This document shows positions 1-7,246 of a stretch of 57,683 nt of DNA, piece after piece. Source of the stretch: Bacteroidia bacterium (GTDB lineage Bacteria; Bacteroidota; Bacteroidia; Bacteroidales; F082). How positions within the stretch are numbered: position 1 is the stretch's first letter; each line of letters begins with the position of its first letter. The stretch covers positions 1 to 57,683 of the forward strand of contig JAJTAY010000036.1 of NCBI GenBank assembly GCA_021287165.1, written 5' to 3'. Position numbers and translations under genes: made by a program. A model generated the notes under the pieces. That model had not been told where the DNA came from. It did not search any database and saw nothing but the letters and a program-made list of their open reading frames with translations.

Positions 1-414
1 CTGGCTGCACGCAGCATACCTGCCGGTTCGGTGGTGTATGTGGAAAACACCTCCGGACAAATGCTGAACACTCACGTTTCCAATTATTTGGGTGCGGGCA
101 GGCCACTTATTATCAGCGAAAACTATCAGGCTGCATTGCCTTATTTTCCTGTTAGCTGGAACCTGCGAAACCTGCCGGTACTGCATCTGGGCGAGATGGC
201 CAAACCCGTAAAAGCCTGGCCGGTGGCGGGCGGATTGCGTAACCTCAAGGCAGCTTATGTGTTGGTGATTTCCGATGGAAAAAACGATCCGGCCACCGAA
301 GGTACACTTGCCAACCAACACTACTTCAAAGGTTTGTATGAGCTGATCTATCAGGATGAGCATAAAAAGGTAAGTCTGTTCCGCGCACTGCCGTTGAGCA
401 TCTACGACCTGTAG
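1..414 (+). CDS. C-terminal end of an unrecognised protein (5' end outside window)
   Basis: The frame is open from the first base of the window and ends at TAG 412-414, leaving 137 residues. I do not recognise a family. The visible part has no transmembrane segment and reads as a soluble alpha/beta domain, with alternating hydrophobic strands (around SVVYVENTSG, RPLIISENY and AAYVLVISDG) and a charged C-terminus. It could be the soluble tail of a larger membrane protein such as a glycosyltransferase, but nothing here proves this. The next gene starts 34 bases downstream on the same strand, so the two may be co-transcribed. Confident that it codes, not of what it does. Confidence 0.65.
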   Translation: MAARSIPAGSVVYVENTSGQMLNTHVSNYLGAGRPLIISENYQAALPYFPVSWNLRNLPVLHLGEMAKPVKAWPVAGGLRNLKAAYVLVISDGKNDPATEGTLANQHYFKGLYELIYQDEHKKVSLFRALPLSIYDL

Positions 415-448
415 TGGCATTGCAAAAAGTTGTTGACCCCTACATGAA

Positions 449-1090
449 ATGATAAGCCACAGAAAAAACATCCAACCCGAAGAACTTCCGCTTCTGGGCT
501 TTCGCATGGCCGACGAGCTCCCGCATGCCGACCTCATGCCTTTTCTGATGCACTATGTGCGCCGGCGTGGTCTTTATATCTGGCTCTGGATGGCGGCCAT
601 TGCCACCAATGTGTTTTTGCTGGCAGCATTTGTAGCCTGGCATCTGGCGAAAGGTACAGCCGATTTCGGTACCCTGGCAAAGGCTGTCGTGCCGGCGATG
701 TTTCTTCTCGTTGCGCTTATTCCGCTGCACGAATGGCTGCATGGTCTGGCCTACCGATGGGCAGGCGCACCAAAAGTGAGCTACATCGTCAATTGGAAAA
801 AACTTTACGTGGCAGCTTTGGCCGATCGTTTTGTCATCGGCCGCAGGCAGTTTTACGTTGTCGCGCTCACGCCCTTTGTTTTCATATCAGCACTTTTGCT
901 GATTGCAACATCTTTAATCGGAGAGCCTTTATGGCAATTTACCTTTCTGATCAGTCTTTTGCTCCACACCCTTTCGTGCCTCGGCGATTTTGCCATGATC
1001 AACTACATGCATCTTCGTCCGGAAAAAGAAGCTGTGACCTACGACGACAACGAAAAAGGGATGTCGTTTTTTTGGGTAAAGGACAAGTGA
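449..1090 (+). CDS. DUF3267 family membrane protein, putative zincin peptidase
   Basis: This 213-residue integral membrane protein has about four hydrophobic segments (near residues 42-64, 80-99, 136-155 and 161-180) and an HEWLH motif at residues 94-98 inside the second one. HExxH in a membrane helix, plus a conserved-looking GDF about 80 residues later, fits the DUF3267 family, which is related to intramembrane zinc metallopeptidases and has no established substrate. The upstream partial gene ends 34 bases before it. Downstream lies 0.4 kb of repeat-containing intergenic DNA, so it probably ends its transcript. Family assignment is good; peptidase activity is inferred from the motif. Confidence 0.8.
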   Translation: MISHRKNIQPEELPLLGFRMADELPHADLMPFLMHYVRRRGLYIWLWMAAIATNVFLLAAFVAWHLAKGTADFGTLAKAVVPAMFLLVALIPLHEWLHGLAYRWAGAPKVSYIVNWKKLYVAALADRFVIGRRQFYVVALTPFVFISALLLIATSLIGEPLWQFTFLISLLLHTLSCLGDFAMINYMHLRPEKEAVTYDDNEKGMSFFWVKDK

Positions 1091-1204
1091 GGAAGGACGC
1101 TTTTTAAGGGTTGATGGTTAGAGATTTGATATTCAAGATTCAAGATTCGAAATTCGAAATGGGGTGTTTAAACCATTATGGGTCAACTGTTTGTAACACC
1201 AAAT

Positions 1205-1230
1205 CAAGTCCCGTCAGGGACGAAACATCG
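1205..1230. repeat. REP-like 26-base palindromic repeat, copy 1
   Basis: The core GTCCCGTCAGGGAC is a perfect 5-bp inverted repeat around GTCA, followed by GAAACATCG. An identical 26-base copy lies 39 bases downstream. The size, hairpin core and intergenic position resemble REP-type elements. Confidence 0.65.
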
Positions 1231-1269
1231 GTAACACTCAACAAAAAACAAAGAACAAAAAACACAAAC

Positions 1270-1295
1270 CAAGTCCCGTCAGGGACGAAACATCG
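1270..1295. repeat. REP-like 26-base palindromic repeat, copy 2
   Basis: Identical to the copy at 1205-1230 and in the same orientation, giving a period of 65 bases. Only two units exist and the spacer is an A-rich simple sequence, so this is not a CRISPR array. Confidence 0.65.
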
Positions 1296-1426
1296 ATTAC
1301 GAACACCAAATAGAGTGTCAACTCTGACAACTACGAAAACAATGATTGCACTCTAGTAAAACAAGTTTACAGCATTCATCGCATGACCTTAGGCAAAAAT
1401 CCCTAACTGCTTGTCAGCCTTTGGAA

Positions 1427-1434
1427 TAAATTTG
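1427..1434 (+). promoter_or_regulatory. Possible -7 promoter element of the sigma factor operon
   Basis: TAAATTTG matches the Bacteroidetes -7 consensus TAnnTTTG and lies 64 bases before the proposed TTG start. No convincing TTTG -33 element is at the expected distance, so this is only a candidate. Confidence 0.3.
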
Positions 1435-1498
1435 TATGCTGGCTTGTTTAATCGGTTGAGTCAGAAAACGCTGGATAAACCAAACATCGCGCTGAGTA

Positions 1499-2053
1499 TT
1501 GGAGGATTTGCGGACATTGGACGACGGGGCGCTGGTTGGCCTGATGAAGCAGGGCCGGCAGGACGCACTGGGCGAGGTGGTGAGGCGCTATCGGCAACAG
1601 GTGGCGCGTGTGGTTATTGGCATGCTGGGCAATACGCCCGAAGCGGACGATGTGGGTCAGGAAACCTTTATCCGCTTTTGGAACAATATGGATGCCTATA
1701 CGCATGATGCAAGGATTTCCACTTTTCTGACCAGGATAGCTATTAACCTATCGATAAACGAGATACGAAAGAGGAAAAGAAAACAGGAATGGGTCAGCAG
1801 TGCAAAAGCCGAAGCGGGCCGGCAGGTGATTGACGACACCATGTCGGGGCAATACGAGCGCGAGCATATCGAAGCTGCGTTGCGTATGCTTGACGAGCAA
1901 CAGCGGGCGGTGGTGGTGATGCGCCTGATACAGGGCTACTCTACCAAGGAAACGGCCGATATGCTCAATATTCCGCTTGGGACGGTGCTATCGCGCCTGT
2001 CGCGCGCACTCGACAAATTGCGGCTGAGCCTTAAACAACTGGATGCCATATGA
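1499..2053 (+). CDS. ECF-type RNA polymerase sigma factor
   Basis: This 184-residue sigma-70 family protein has region 2 (about residues 20-92, including the DDVGQETFIRFW core-binding/-10 helix) and region 4 (about 120-175, ending in a helix-turn-helix GYSTKETADMLNIPLGTVLS). The length and the two-domain layout are those of extracytoplasmic-function sigma factors. A TTG start at 1499 is chosen because the first ATG (residue 16) would cut into region 2. Its TGA overlaps the ATG of the next gene (ATGA, 2050-2053), the usual sign of translational coupling to an anti-sigma factor. It probably directs RNA polymerase to an envelope-stress or metal regulon; the regulon cannot be seen here. Confidence 0.88.
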   Translation: MEDLRTLDDGALVGLMKQGRQDALGEVVRRYRQQVARVVIGMLGNTPEADDVGQETFIRFWNNMDAYTHDARISTFLTRIAINLSINEIRKRKRKQEWVSSAKAEAGRQVIDDTMSGQYEREHIEAALRMLDEQQRAVVVMRLIQGYSTKETADMLNIPLGTVLSRLSRALDKLRLSLKQLDAI

Positions 2054-2451
2054 AAAGAAACTGGAACAACACCCTTTTGCAACACCTGCTGGGCGAGCTG
2101 CCCGGACCAAGGCGGAAAGCCCTCGAAACACGGCTGACCGACGACCCTCAGCTGCAAAGCTGCAGTCAGGAATGGCAAAGTGTCATTGCCACCTTGCGGA
2201 GCTATCAACCCGATTTCGGTTCAGGCTTCGAGCAACGGGTCATGCAAAGCATTGCGATCAAAAGTGCACTGGCTCTTCAGGAAAAGGTTACCTGGCGTAT
2301 GATGCTGCGTTTCGGCATGTCGGCAGCGGCTGCGGTGATCCTGCTCATTGTGTGGGTGTATATGCAGGAAAAATCGCTCAGCATGGAACACCTGCTGGGG
2401 CTTGCCGGTCTTAAAACCGACGATTTTACAAACCTTCTGGCAAACTATTAA
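2050..2451 (+). CDS. Probable membrane anti-sigma factor
   Basis: This 133-residue protein has a charged cytoplasmic N-terminal half (residues 1-86), one transmembrane helix (about 87-105) and a short extracytoplasmic tail of about 28 residues. The start overlaps the sigma factor stop by four bases. The sequence is not close to a named family, but the LLGELPGPRRKALETRLTDDPQL stretch resembles the opening of anti-sigma domains, which bind the sigma factor at the membrane. By position and topology it should hold the ECF sigma factor inactive until a signal from the periplasm arrives. The role is inferred from context. Confidence 0.7.
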   Translation: MKRNWNNTLLQHLLGELPGPRRKALETRLTDDPQLQSCSQEWQSVIATLRSYQPDFGSGFEQRVMQSIAIKSALALQEKVTWRMMLRFGMSAAAAVILLIVWVYMQEKSLSMEHLLGLAGLKTDDFTNLLANY

Positions 2452-2464
2452 CACACGATATCCG

Positions 2465-2917
2465 ATGCAAACAAAATACATCGTCATCCTCATCCTCACC
2501 TTTGCCGCCGGCATCGTCATTGGTGTGCTAGGCACAGGCCGCGTAACACGCAATAAGGTGGAGAAGATCAAATCGTGGAACACGCGCGAAGGCTTCAGGC
2601 AGCATTTTTTCAGCATCATCGAGGCCGATGCCCAGCAGCAGGAAAAGATCGGGCCGCTACTCGACTCGTTTGGCAATCTGCACTGGGAGCTGATGAAAAA
2701 GCACTGGGAAAACCAGAAAATGCTCTTCGATGAGATGGACAGTTTGGTAAAGCCTCACCTCAACGAAGTCCAATGGCAGCGGCTTATGGAGTTTAAGGAA
2801 AAGACCCGAAAACGCCGTGAGATGAAAGAAGATCAGCGACAAAAAGATGCCTGGTTTATTCCCCCTTGTTCATCACCCGAGCGTCCTGCCCCAATCAAGC
2901 CCTGTCCTAAGGCCTGA
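2465..2917 (+). CDS. Spy/CpxP/CnrX-like membrane-anchored periplasmic protein
   Basis: This 150-residue protein has one N-terminal membrane anchor (residues 4-23) followed by an all-helical, strongly charged domain (about 35-125) containing LNEVQWQRL, similar to the LTxxQ motif of Spy/CpxP and the related metal sensor CnrX. The start is ATG 2465, 13 bases after the anti-sigma stop; an upstream in-frame extension would run back into the anti-sigma gene. The C-terminus is Pro/Cys-rich (CSSPERPAPIKPCP). In CnrYXH-type systems a protein of this shape senses the stress and acts on the anti-sigma factor, so the three genes probably form one signalling unit. The function is inferred. Confidence 0.6.
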   Translation: MQTKYIVILILTFAAGIVIGVLGTGRVTRNKVEKIKSWNTREGFRQHFFSIIEADAQQQEKIGPLLDSFGNLHWELMKKHWENQKMLFDEMDSLVKPHLNEVQWQRLMEFKEKTRKRREMKEDQRQKDAWFIPPCSSPERPAPIKPCPKA

Positions 2918-2930
2918 TCTGTTTAAAAAA

Positions 2931-5177
2931 TTAAAAATTTGCACTAAGCCTCAGGCTGAACCAACGGGGCGGCTGCACATCGCCGGGGCGACCCATATAC
3001 TCCCGGTTGGTGAGGTTTTTAACAATGGCCGACAAGCTTAAACGTTCTGAAAGGTTGTAGGCAATACGAACATCTGCCACCAGAAAACCTCTGTTATTCT
3101 CGTTCCAGTATTCGGGAAAGCCCGGAAGGATATAGCGCCCATCGAGCGATTGCAGGAAAACATCGTCCACCCTAAGCATTTTCGACCGGGCAATGATGCT
3201 CAGACCGCCTTCCCATTTGCCGGCAGTGCCATCAATGCCCAGCTTTAGCGCATGGGTGCGGCGGTACTTAAGTTTCAGTCCGGTGGGCTCCCCGGTTTCG
3301 GGATTGAGCTCCTGAGGGTTCATGAGCACGTAGTTGAGCGTTATCCGGTGCTTGATACGACTTTGGTTGTTGGCAAAAACAATATCGGTTTCCAGCCCCG
3401 ACACGCGTGAGGCCTCAAGATTATCGGCCCTGAAACCCAGGCCATAAACACCGGTTATGGGGTCGGGATAGATGCCGAAGATAAACTCCACCATATTGCG
3501 GTTTCGGGTCAGAAAGGCGGCCACATCGGCCTGTCCCTGATATGGCCCTGCTGTAATACCCTGTCGTATGCCCAGCTCAGCGTTCCAGCCTTTTTCGCTC
3601 TGAATGAATGGGTTAGGAAATATCTTCACTGAACCAAGGGTGGTTGAAGCATATTTTTCGGCTATGGAAGGGAAACGATAGCCTTGTCCGAACGAGGCAC
3701 GCAGATAGGTAAACTTCCCCAGCTTGTAGTTAAGTCCAGCCCTCATAAGGGGTACGATAGGTGTAATGCTGTCGGCTTGTCCGTCGAGTCTGTTGTGTTC
3801 GATGCGCAGGCCGGCCACCAGTTTGAGTTTTTCGGTAGGTTCGCCCTGCACCTGGGCATAAAGACCGGTGTTGAGGCTGTTGTGGTCGCCGTAGAAGTTC
3901 GATTGCACAATGCCCGCATTCACCGAAGCTCCGGCCGAAAGTTCCAATCCGCGCAACAGTTGTTGCCAATATTGGTATTCGGAGTAGATAACCCAGGCTT
4001 CGCTGTCGTTTTGATTGGAATTGGGAAAGCGGTTGTCGCTGCGCTGAATGCGTGTTCGCAGGTCGTGCCGCGCCTTGTCGCCCTTGTTGTACGAAACAAA
4101 GGGGTCGAGGGCAAAGAAAGAGCTTTGAAGTCTTATGGCAGTGCTGCTGTCCTGAATGAGTGCACCCGTGGTGCCGTTTTCCCACAGCACAAAGTCGGTT
4201 TTGCGCGTGAAGCCGCCGTTGAGCGCAAGACCGTAACGCAAACCCGTTATTTTCTTATCGAAATGTTTCAGCTTAACATTCATTCTCAGCGCATTGTCGT
4301 CATTCCGTTTGCGGTATCCTGCATCGGTGAGCCCGTTGATGCCGAGGCCGAGGTCGGTATTGCCCATTTTGCGCAGGTGGTTGAATCCGGCTGTGGAGGT
4401 CAGGCGCGGGCTTTCCCACCACTTCCATGCTTTGCGTTGGGGGCTGTCGTAGATGCCCGCTTCGGCGTAGGCAGTTGTTTGAGGTATGTTGGTGGCATCG
4501 GCCGTACGGAAGTTGATCACCCCATTAAGGGCAGCCGAGCCGTAGGCCACGCTGGAGGCTCCTTTGATGATTTCTACCTGGCTGATGTTGTCGAGGGGCA
4601 AAAACTGCCAGCGAATGTTGCCTGCATCGGCCGAAATGATGGGCAATCCGTCAATCAGGGCCAGCACACGGCTTCCGGCACCGTAGGCAAAGCCGCTGCC
4701 ACCGCGCAGCGAAGCCTGACCGTCGAGAATTTCAAGGCCGGGGGCCTTGTCCATCAGCTCTTTGGCATTGCTGATGTGGCGACTGCCCACGGCCGAAGGC
4801 TTGATCACGCTCATCGAAACCGTGAGCTCGGCGGCTTTCTGCTCGATGCGGCTGGCTGTTACCACAACCTGCTCAATTTCAACCACATCCTGATCGAGGG
4901 CTATGTTCAGCTTTACAGTTTCGCCGGCCTTTAGGTTGATGTTTTTCGTCTGACTCTTGTAGCCCACAATGCGAAACATCAGGCTATGGTTGCCGGGTTC
5001 GAGCCTGAGGCTATAATTGCCCGAAGCATCGCTCACCGTGCCAGTGGTTTTACGTACAACGTTAACTCCCGGCAGACTTTCGCCTGTGGTTTTGTCGGTG
5101 ATTTTGCCGGTAATGGTTCCAGTTTGTTGTGCCAGCGCGGCCAGCGGCAGCAGCAACAATACAAGCAGCCTCAGCAT
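2931..5177 (-). CDS. TonB-dependent outer-membrane receptor
   Basis: The product has about 748 residues: a signal peptide (cleavage after ALA, residue 16), a carboxypeptidase-regulatory-like beta-sandwich (about 20-105), a plug domain (about 115-225, with ALIDGLPI and VEIIKGASSVAYGSAALNGVINF-type motifs), and a beta-barrel ending in LRLSANF with a terminal Phe. Such receptors import large or scarce substrates using TonB energy. No SusD partner is adjacent and no ligand signature is visible; size and plug are closer to siderophore/cobalamin-type receptors than to SusC. ATG 5177 is preferred over GTG 5180. It follows a lipoprotein gene by three bases, so both are one operon. It is convergent with the Spy-like gene. 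Confidence 0.9.
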   Translation of the reverse strand: MLRLLVLLLLPLAALAQQTGTITGKITDKTTGESLPGVNVVRKTTGTVSDASGNYSLRLEPGNHSLMFRIVGYKSQTKNINLKAGETVKLNIALDQDVVEIEQVVVTASRIEQKAAELTVSMSVIKPSAVGSRHISNAKELMDKAPGLEILDGQASLRGGSGFAYGAGSRVLALIDGLPIISADAGNIRWQFLPLDNISQVEIIKGASSVAYGSAALNGVINFRTADATNIPQTTAYAEAGIYDSPQRKAWKWWESPRLTSTAGFNHLRKMGNTDLGLGINGLTDAGYRKRNDDNALRMNVKLKHFDKKITGLRYGLALNGGFTRKTDFVLWENGTTGALIQDSSTAIRLQSSFFALDPFVSYNKGDKARHDLRTRIQRSDNRFPNSNQNDSEAWVIYSEYQYWQQLLRGLELSAGASVNAGIVQSNFYGDHNSLNTGLYAQVQGEPTEKLKLVAGLRIEHNRLDGQADSITPIVPLMRAGLNYKLGKFTYLRASFGQGYRFPSIAEKYASTTLGSVKIFPNPFIQSEKGWNAELGIRQGITAGPYQGQADVAAFLTRNRNMVEFIFGIYPDPITGVYGLGFRADNLEASRVSGLETDIVFANNQSRIKHRITLNYVLMNPQELNPETGEPTGLKLKYRRTHALKLGIDGTAGKWEGGLSIIARSKMLRVDDVFLQSLDGRYILPGFPEYWNENNRGFLVADVRIAYNLSERLSLSAIVKNLTNREYMGRPGDVQPPRWFSLRLSANF

Positions 5178-5180
5178 CAC

Positions 5181-5594
5181 CTATTTGGCTTTGAAGGTCA
5201 TGCGGATTTTCATGTCCACATTGGGGTTTTCCGAGCTTGGATAGGCTGTTGTAATTTTGAGAGACTGGCGGGTGAGCTCGGCTATGTTGGCCAGCAGCGG
5301 TATGGGCAGCGAGTCAGTTTTGATTTCGAGGGCAGTACGGTTGTTGGTAAAGCGCCAGGTGCCGGTATATTGCCCAAAGGTGCCGGTGGCATCGCGGTTG
5401 AAGCGGGCTTCGCCTTTAAATTTATATAGTATTTGTCCGGGTTGGCTGGCATCCTGACCATCCACCAGCAGGCTGTCGGTTTGCCAGGCCTGTCCGGTAA
5501 GGATTTCGAAGCGGTCCTCGTCCTTGGTTTTGCTGCACGAGGCAGCCATGGCGATGATGACAATCAGGAGGAAAAACAGCAGGTTCTTTTTCAT
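5181..5594 (-). CDS. Lipocalin-like lipoprotein upstream of the TonB receptor
   Basis: This 137-residue protein starts at ATG 5594; the longer frame only adds non-signal sequence. The signal MKKNLLFFLLIVIIAMAASC ends in a lipobox with the acylated Cys at residue 20. The mature part of about 118 residues is predicted all-beta (TGQAWQTDSLLVDG, FKGEARFNRDATGTF, YTGTWRF), typical of the lipocalin-like lipoproteins of Bacteroidetes. It sits three bases ahead of the receptor gene and probably serves as its surface or periplasmic partner. The ligand is unknown. Confidence 0.75.
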   Translation of the reverse strand: MKKNLLFFLLIVIIAMAASCSKTKDEDRFEILTGQAWQTDSLLVDGQDASQPGQILYKFKGEARFNRDATGTFGQYTGTWRFTNNRTALEIKTDSLPIPLLANIAELTRQSLKITTAYPSSENPNVDMKIRMTFKAK

Positions 5595-5615
5595 GTCGAT
5601 GTTTTTGAAAGAGAG

Positions 5616-5623
5616 CAAATATA
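5616..5623 (-). promoter_or_regulatory. Possible -7 element of the lipoprotein/receptor operon
   Basis: On the minus strand TATATTTG matches TAnnTTTG, 21 bases upstream of the lipoprotein ATG. No clear -33 TTTG was found at 19-21 bases. Confidence 0.35.
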
Positions 5624-5694
5624 AGGTCAAACATCGTGAAAAATCAATATTACCTGTCAGCACTGCTAATAAGGAGTCTTAAGGAACATGAGCG

Positions 5695-5728
5695 TTTGGG
5701 ATGCTTAATAGCCTTTTGCGTACTTTTG
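5695..5728 (+). promoter_or_regulatory. Bacteroidetes-type promoter of dut
   Basis: TTTG at 5695-5698 and TACTTTTG at 5721-5728 match the -33 (TTTG) and -7 (TAnnTTTG) elements with a 22-base spacer, 25 bases before the dut ATG. It would drive the dut-nucleotidyltransferase-TPR-DUF4292-envC run. Confidence 0.5.
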
Positions 5729-5753
5729 TCCTCAAAATAACCCGCCTTCAGGC

Positions 5754-6185
5754 ATGAAAATCAGGATAGTCAACCATTCCTCAAACCCTCTTCCTGCTTA
5801 CGAAACCGCGCATGCGGCCGGCATGGATCTCAGAGCGAATCTCGAAACACCATTAATCATTGCGCCGGGCAGGCGTGCACTTGTGCCGACAGGGCTGTTT
5901 GTCGAAATTCCGGAAGGTCATGAGGCGCAGGTGCGCCCGCGCAGTGGACTGGCCATCAAACACGGCATAACGGTGCTCAACAGCCCGGGAACCATTGATG
6001 CCGATTATCGGGGCGAAATCAACGTAATACTCATCAACCTTGGTGATCAGCCTTTCGAGATCAGGCACGGTGACCGAATTGCCCAAATGATTGTCGCAAA
6101 GCACGAAACGGTAAGCTGGGAGCTTGCCGACGAGCTGAACAGCACCGAAAGAGGTAAAGGAGGATTCGGCCACACAGGTAAATAA
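5754..6185 (+). CDS. dut: dUTP diphosphatase
   Basis: This 143-residue trimeric-type dUTPase hydrolyses dUTP to dUMP and pyrophosphate, keeping uracil out of DNA and feeding dTMP synthesis. All five family motifs are present: AGMDL (22-26), PRSGLA (62-67), [10 protein letters not shown] (79-88, with the catalytic Asp and Tyr), GDRIAQ (106-111) and the P-loop-like C-terminal [10 protein letters not shown] (133-142). The length is normal. It is the first gene of a five-gene plus-strand run reaching the EnvC-like gene; the next ATG is 25 bases on. Confidence 0.95.
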   Translation: MKIRIVNHSSNPLPAYETAHAAGMDLRANLETPLIIAPGRRALVPTGLFVEIPEGHEAQVRPRSGLAIKHGITVLNSPGTIDADYRGEINVILINLGDQPFEIRHGDRIAQMIVAKHETVSWELADELNSTERGKGGFGHTGK

Positions 6186-6210
6186 TTGTAAATCAATCAA
6201 ACAGAGCTAA

Positions 6211-7218
6211 ATGAACATCATCATACCAATGGCAGGCATGGGCAAGCGCCTGCGTCCGCATACCCTGACAACGCCAAAACCCTTGCTTCCGGTGGCCGGA
6301 AAACCCATAGTGCAAAGGCTTGTGGAAGATATTGCCAAGGTACTTCCTGAGCCCATTGACGAGATTGGTTTTGTAATTGGAAACTTCGGCAGGGAAACTG
6401 AAGAAAAGTTGCTTCAAATAGCCGCCTCGGTGGGAGCGAAAGGCAGTATCCACTACCAGCATGAAGCACTCGGAACGGCGCATGCCATATTGTGTGCCCT
6501 ACCTCTGCTGAAAGGGAAAGTGCTCGTGGCCTATGCCGACACACTCTTCAGGGCAAGTTTCCGGCTCGACGACCACAAGGAAGGCGCCATCTGGGTGAAG
6601 CAAGTGGAAAACCCACAACAGTTTGGTGTTGTGAAACTTGCTGCCGACGGCACCATCGAAGGATTTCACGAAAAACCCATAACCTTTGTTTCTGATCTGG
6701 CTATCATAGGCATCTATTATTTCCGCGACGGTGAATACCTCCGAAGCGAGCTGCAATATTTGCTGGACAAGAAAATCACTACCGGAGGCGAGTATGGCAT
6801 TACCGACGCCTTGCAGAACATGATGAAAAAAGGTACGCGTTTCAGCACCGAAAGCGTGGATGCCTGGCTCGACTGCGGCAACAAGGACGCCACTGTTGAC
6901 ACCAACCGCGAAGTGCTGCATCATCTGAAAGATTCGGAAAACCTCATTTCGGATGAGGCCGACCTGGACGAAGCCATCATCATCGAGCCCTGCTTTATCG
7001 GCCAAGGAGTTGTTATAACCAACAGTATTATAGGACCTTATGTGTCGGTTGGCGAAGGATCTGTCATTGTGAATTCGGTAGTACGCAACAGTATCATACA
7101 AAATAATGCCCGTATCGAAAACAAGCATATCGAAAACAGTATGATAGGCAACCACGCCTCGCTCAGCGGGCGCTTCGATGTTTACAGTCTTGGCGATTAC
7201 AATGAAGTGATCGACTAA
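6211..7218 (+). CDS. Sugar-1-phosphate nucleotidyltransferase with left-handed beta-helix tail
   Basis: This 335-residue protein has an N-terminal nucleotidyltransferase domain with the nucleotide-binding signature MAGMGKRLRPHT (7-18), TPKPLLPVAGKPI (21-33), a GTAHAI motif and a metal-binding Asp in AYADTL (about 110). The C-terminal part, from about residue 250, is rich in hexapeptide-like repeats (IIEPCFIGQGVVI, IIGPYVSVGEGS, VVRNSIIQNNARI). The family makes NDP-sugars from NTP and a sugar-1-phosphate for cell-surface glycans. Which nucleotide and sugar it uses cannot be read from the sequence. It lies between dut and a TPR lipoprotein, spaced 25 and 28 bases. Confidence 0.88.
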   Translation: MNIIIPMAGMGKRLRPHTLTTPKPLLPVAGKPIVQRLVEDIAKVLPEPIDEIGFVIGNFGRETEEKLLQIAASVGAKGSIHYQHEALGTAHAILCALPLLKGKVLVAYADTLFRASFRLDDHKEGAIWVKQVENPQQFGVVKLAADGTIEGFHEKPITFVSDLAIIGIYYFRDGEYLRSELQYLLDKKITTGGEYGITDALQNMMKKGTRFSTESVDAWLDCGNKDATVDTNREVLHHLKDSENLISDEADLDEAIIIEPCFIGQGVVITNSIIGPYVSVGEGSVIVNSVVRNSIIQNNARIENKHIENSMIGNHASLSGRFDVYSLGDYNEVID

Positions 7219-7246
7219 ACGTTGTGCAATAAATTTCTGATTTACC

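Larger units (their letters stand above)
1091..1498. other. Intergenic region with repeats, no gene seen
   Basis: This 0.4 kb stretch between the DUF3267 gene and the sigma factor contains a low-complexity AATTC/TTCAAGATT block near 1129-1160, two copies of a 26-base palindromic repeat (1205-1230 and 1270-1295), and the presumed promoter of the sigma factor. A short open frame across it translates the repeat twice in different frames and is not credible as a gene. Confidence 0.6.

Noticed and set aside
1205..1295. CRISPR array
   Set aside because: Only two repeat units, an A-rich simple-sequence spacer, a palindromic REP-like core and no cas genes.
1111..1356. 81-codon open frame
   Set aside because: It translates the 26-base repeat in two different frames and low-complexity DNA; no start context or family.
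3684..4934. 416-codon frame opposite the TonB receptor
   Set aside because: Antisense shadow of a clear coding sequence; no recognisable domain.
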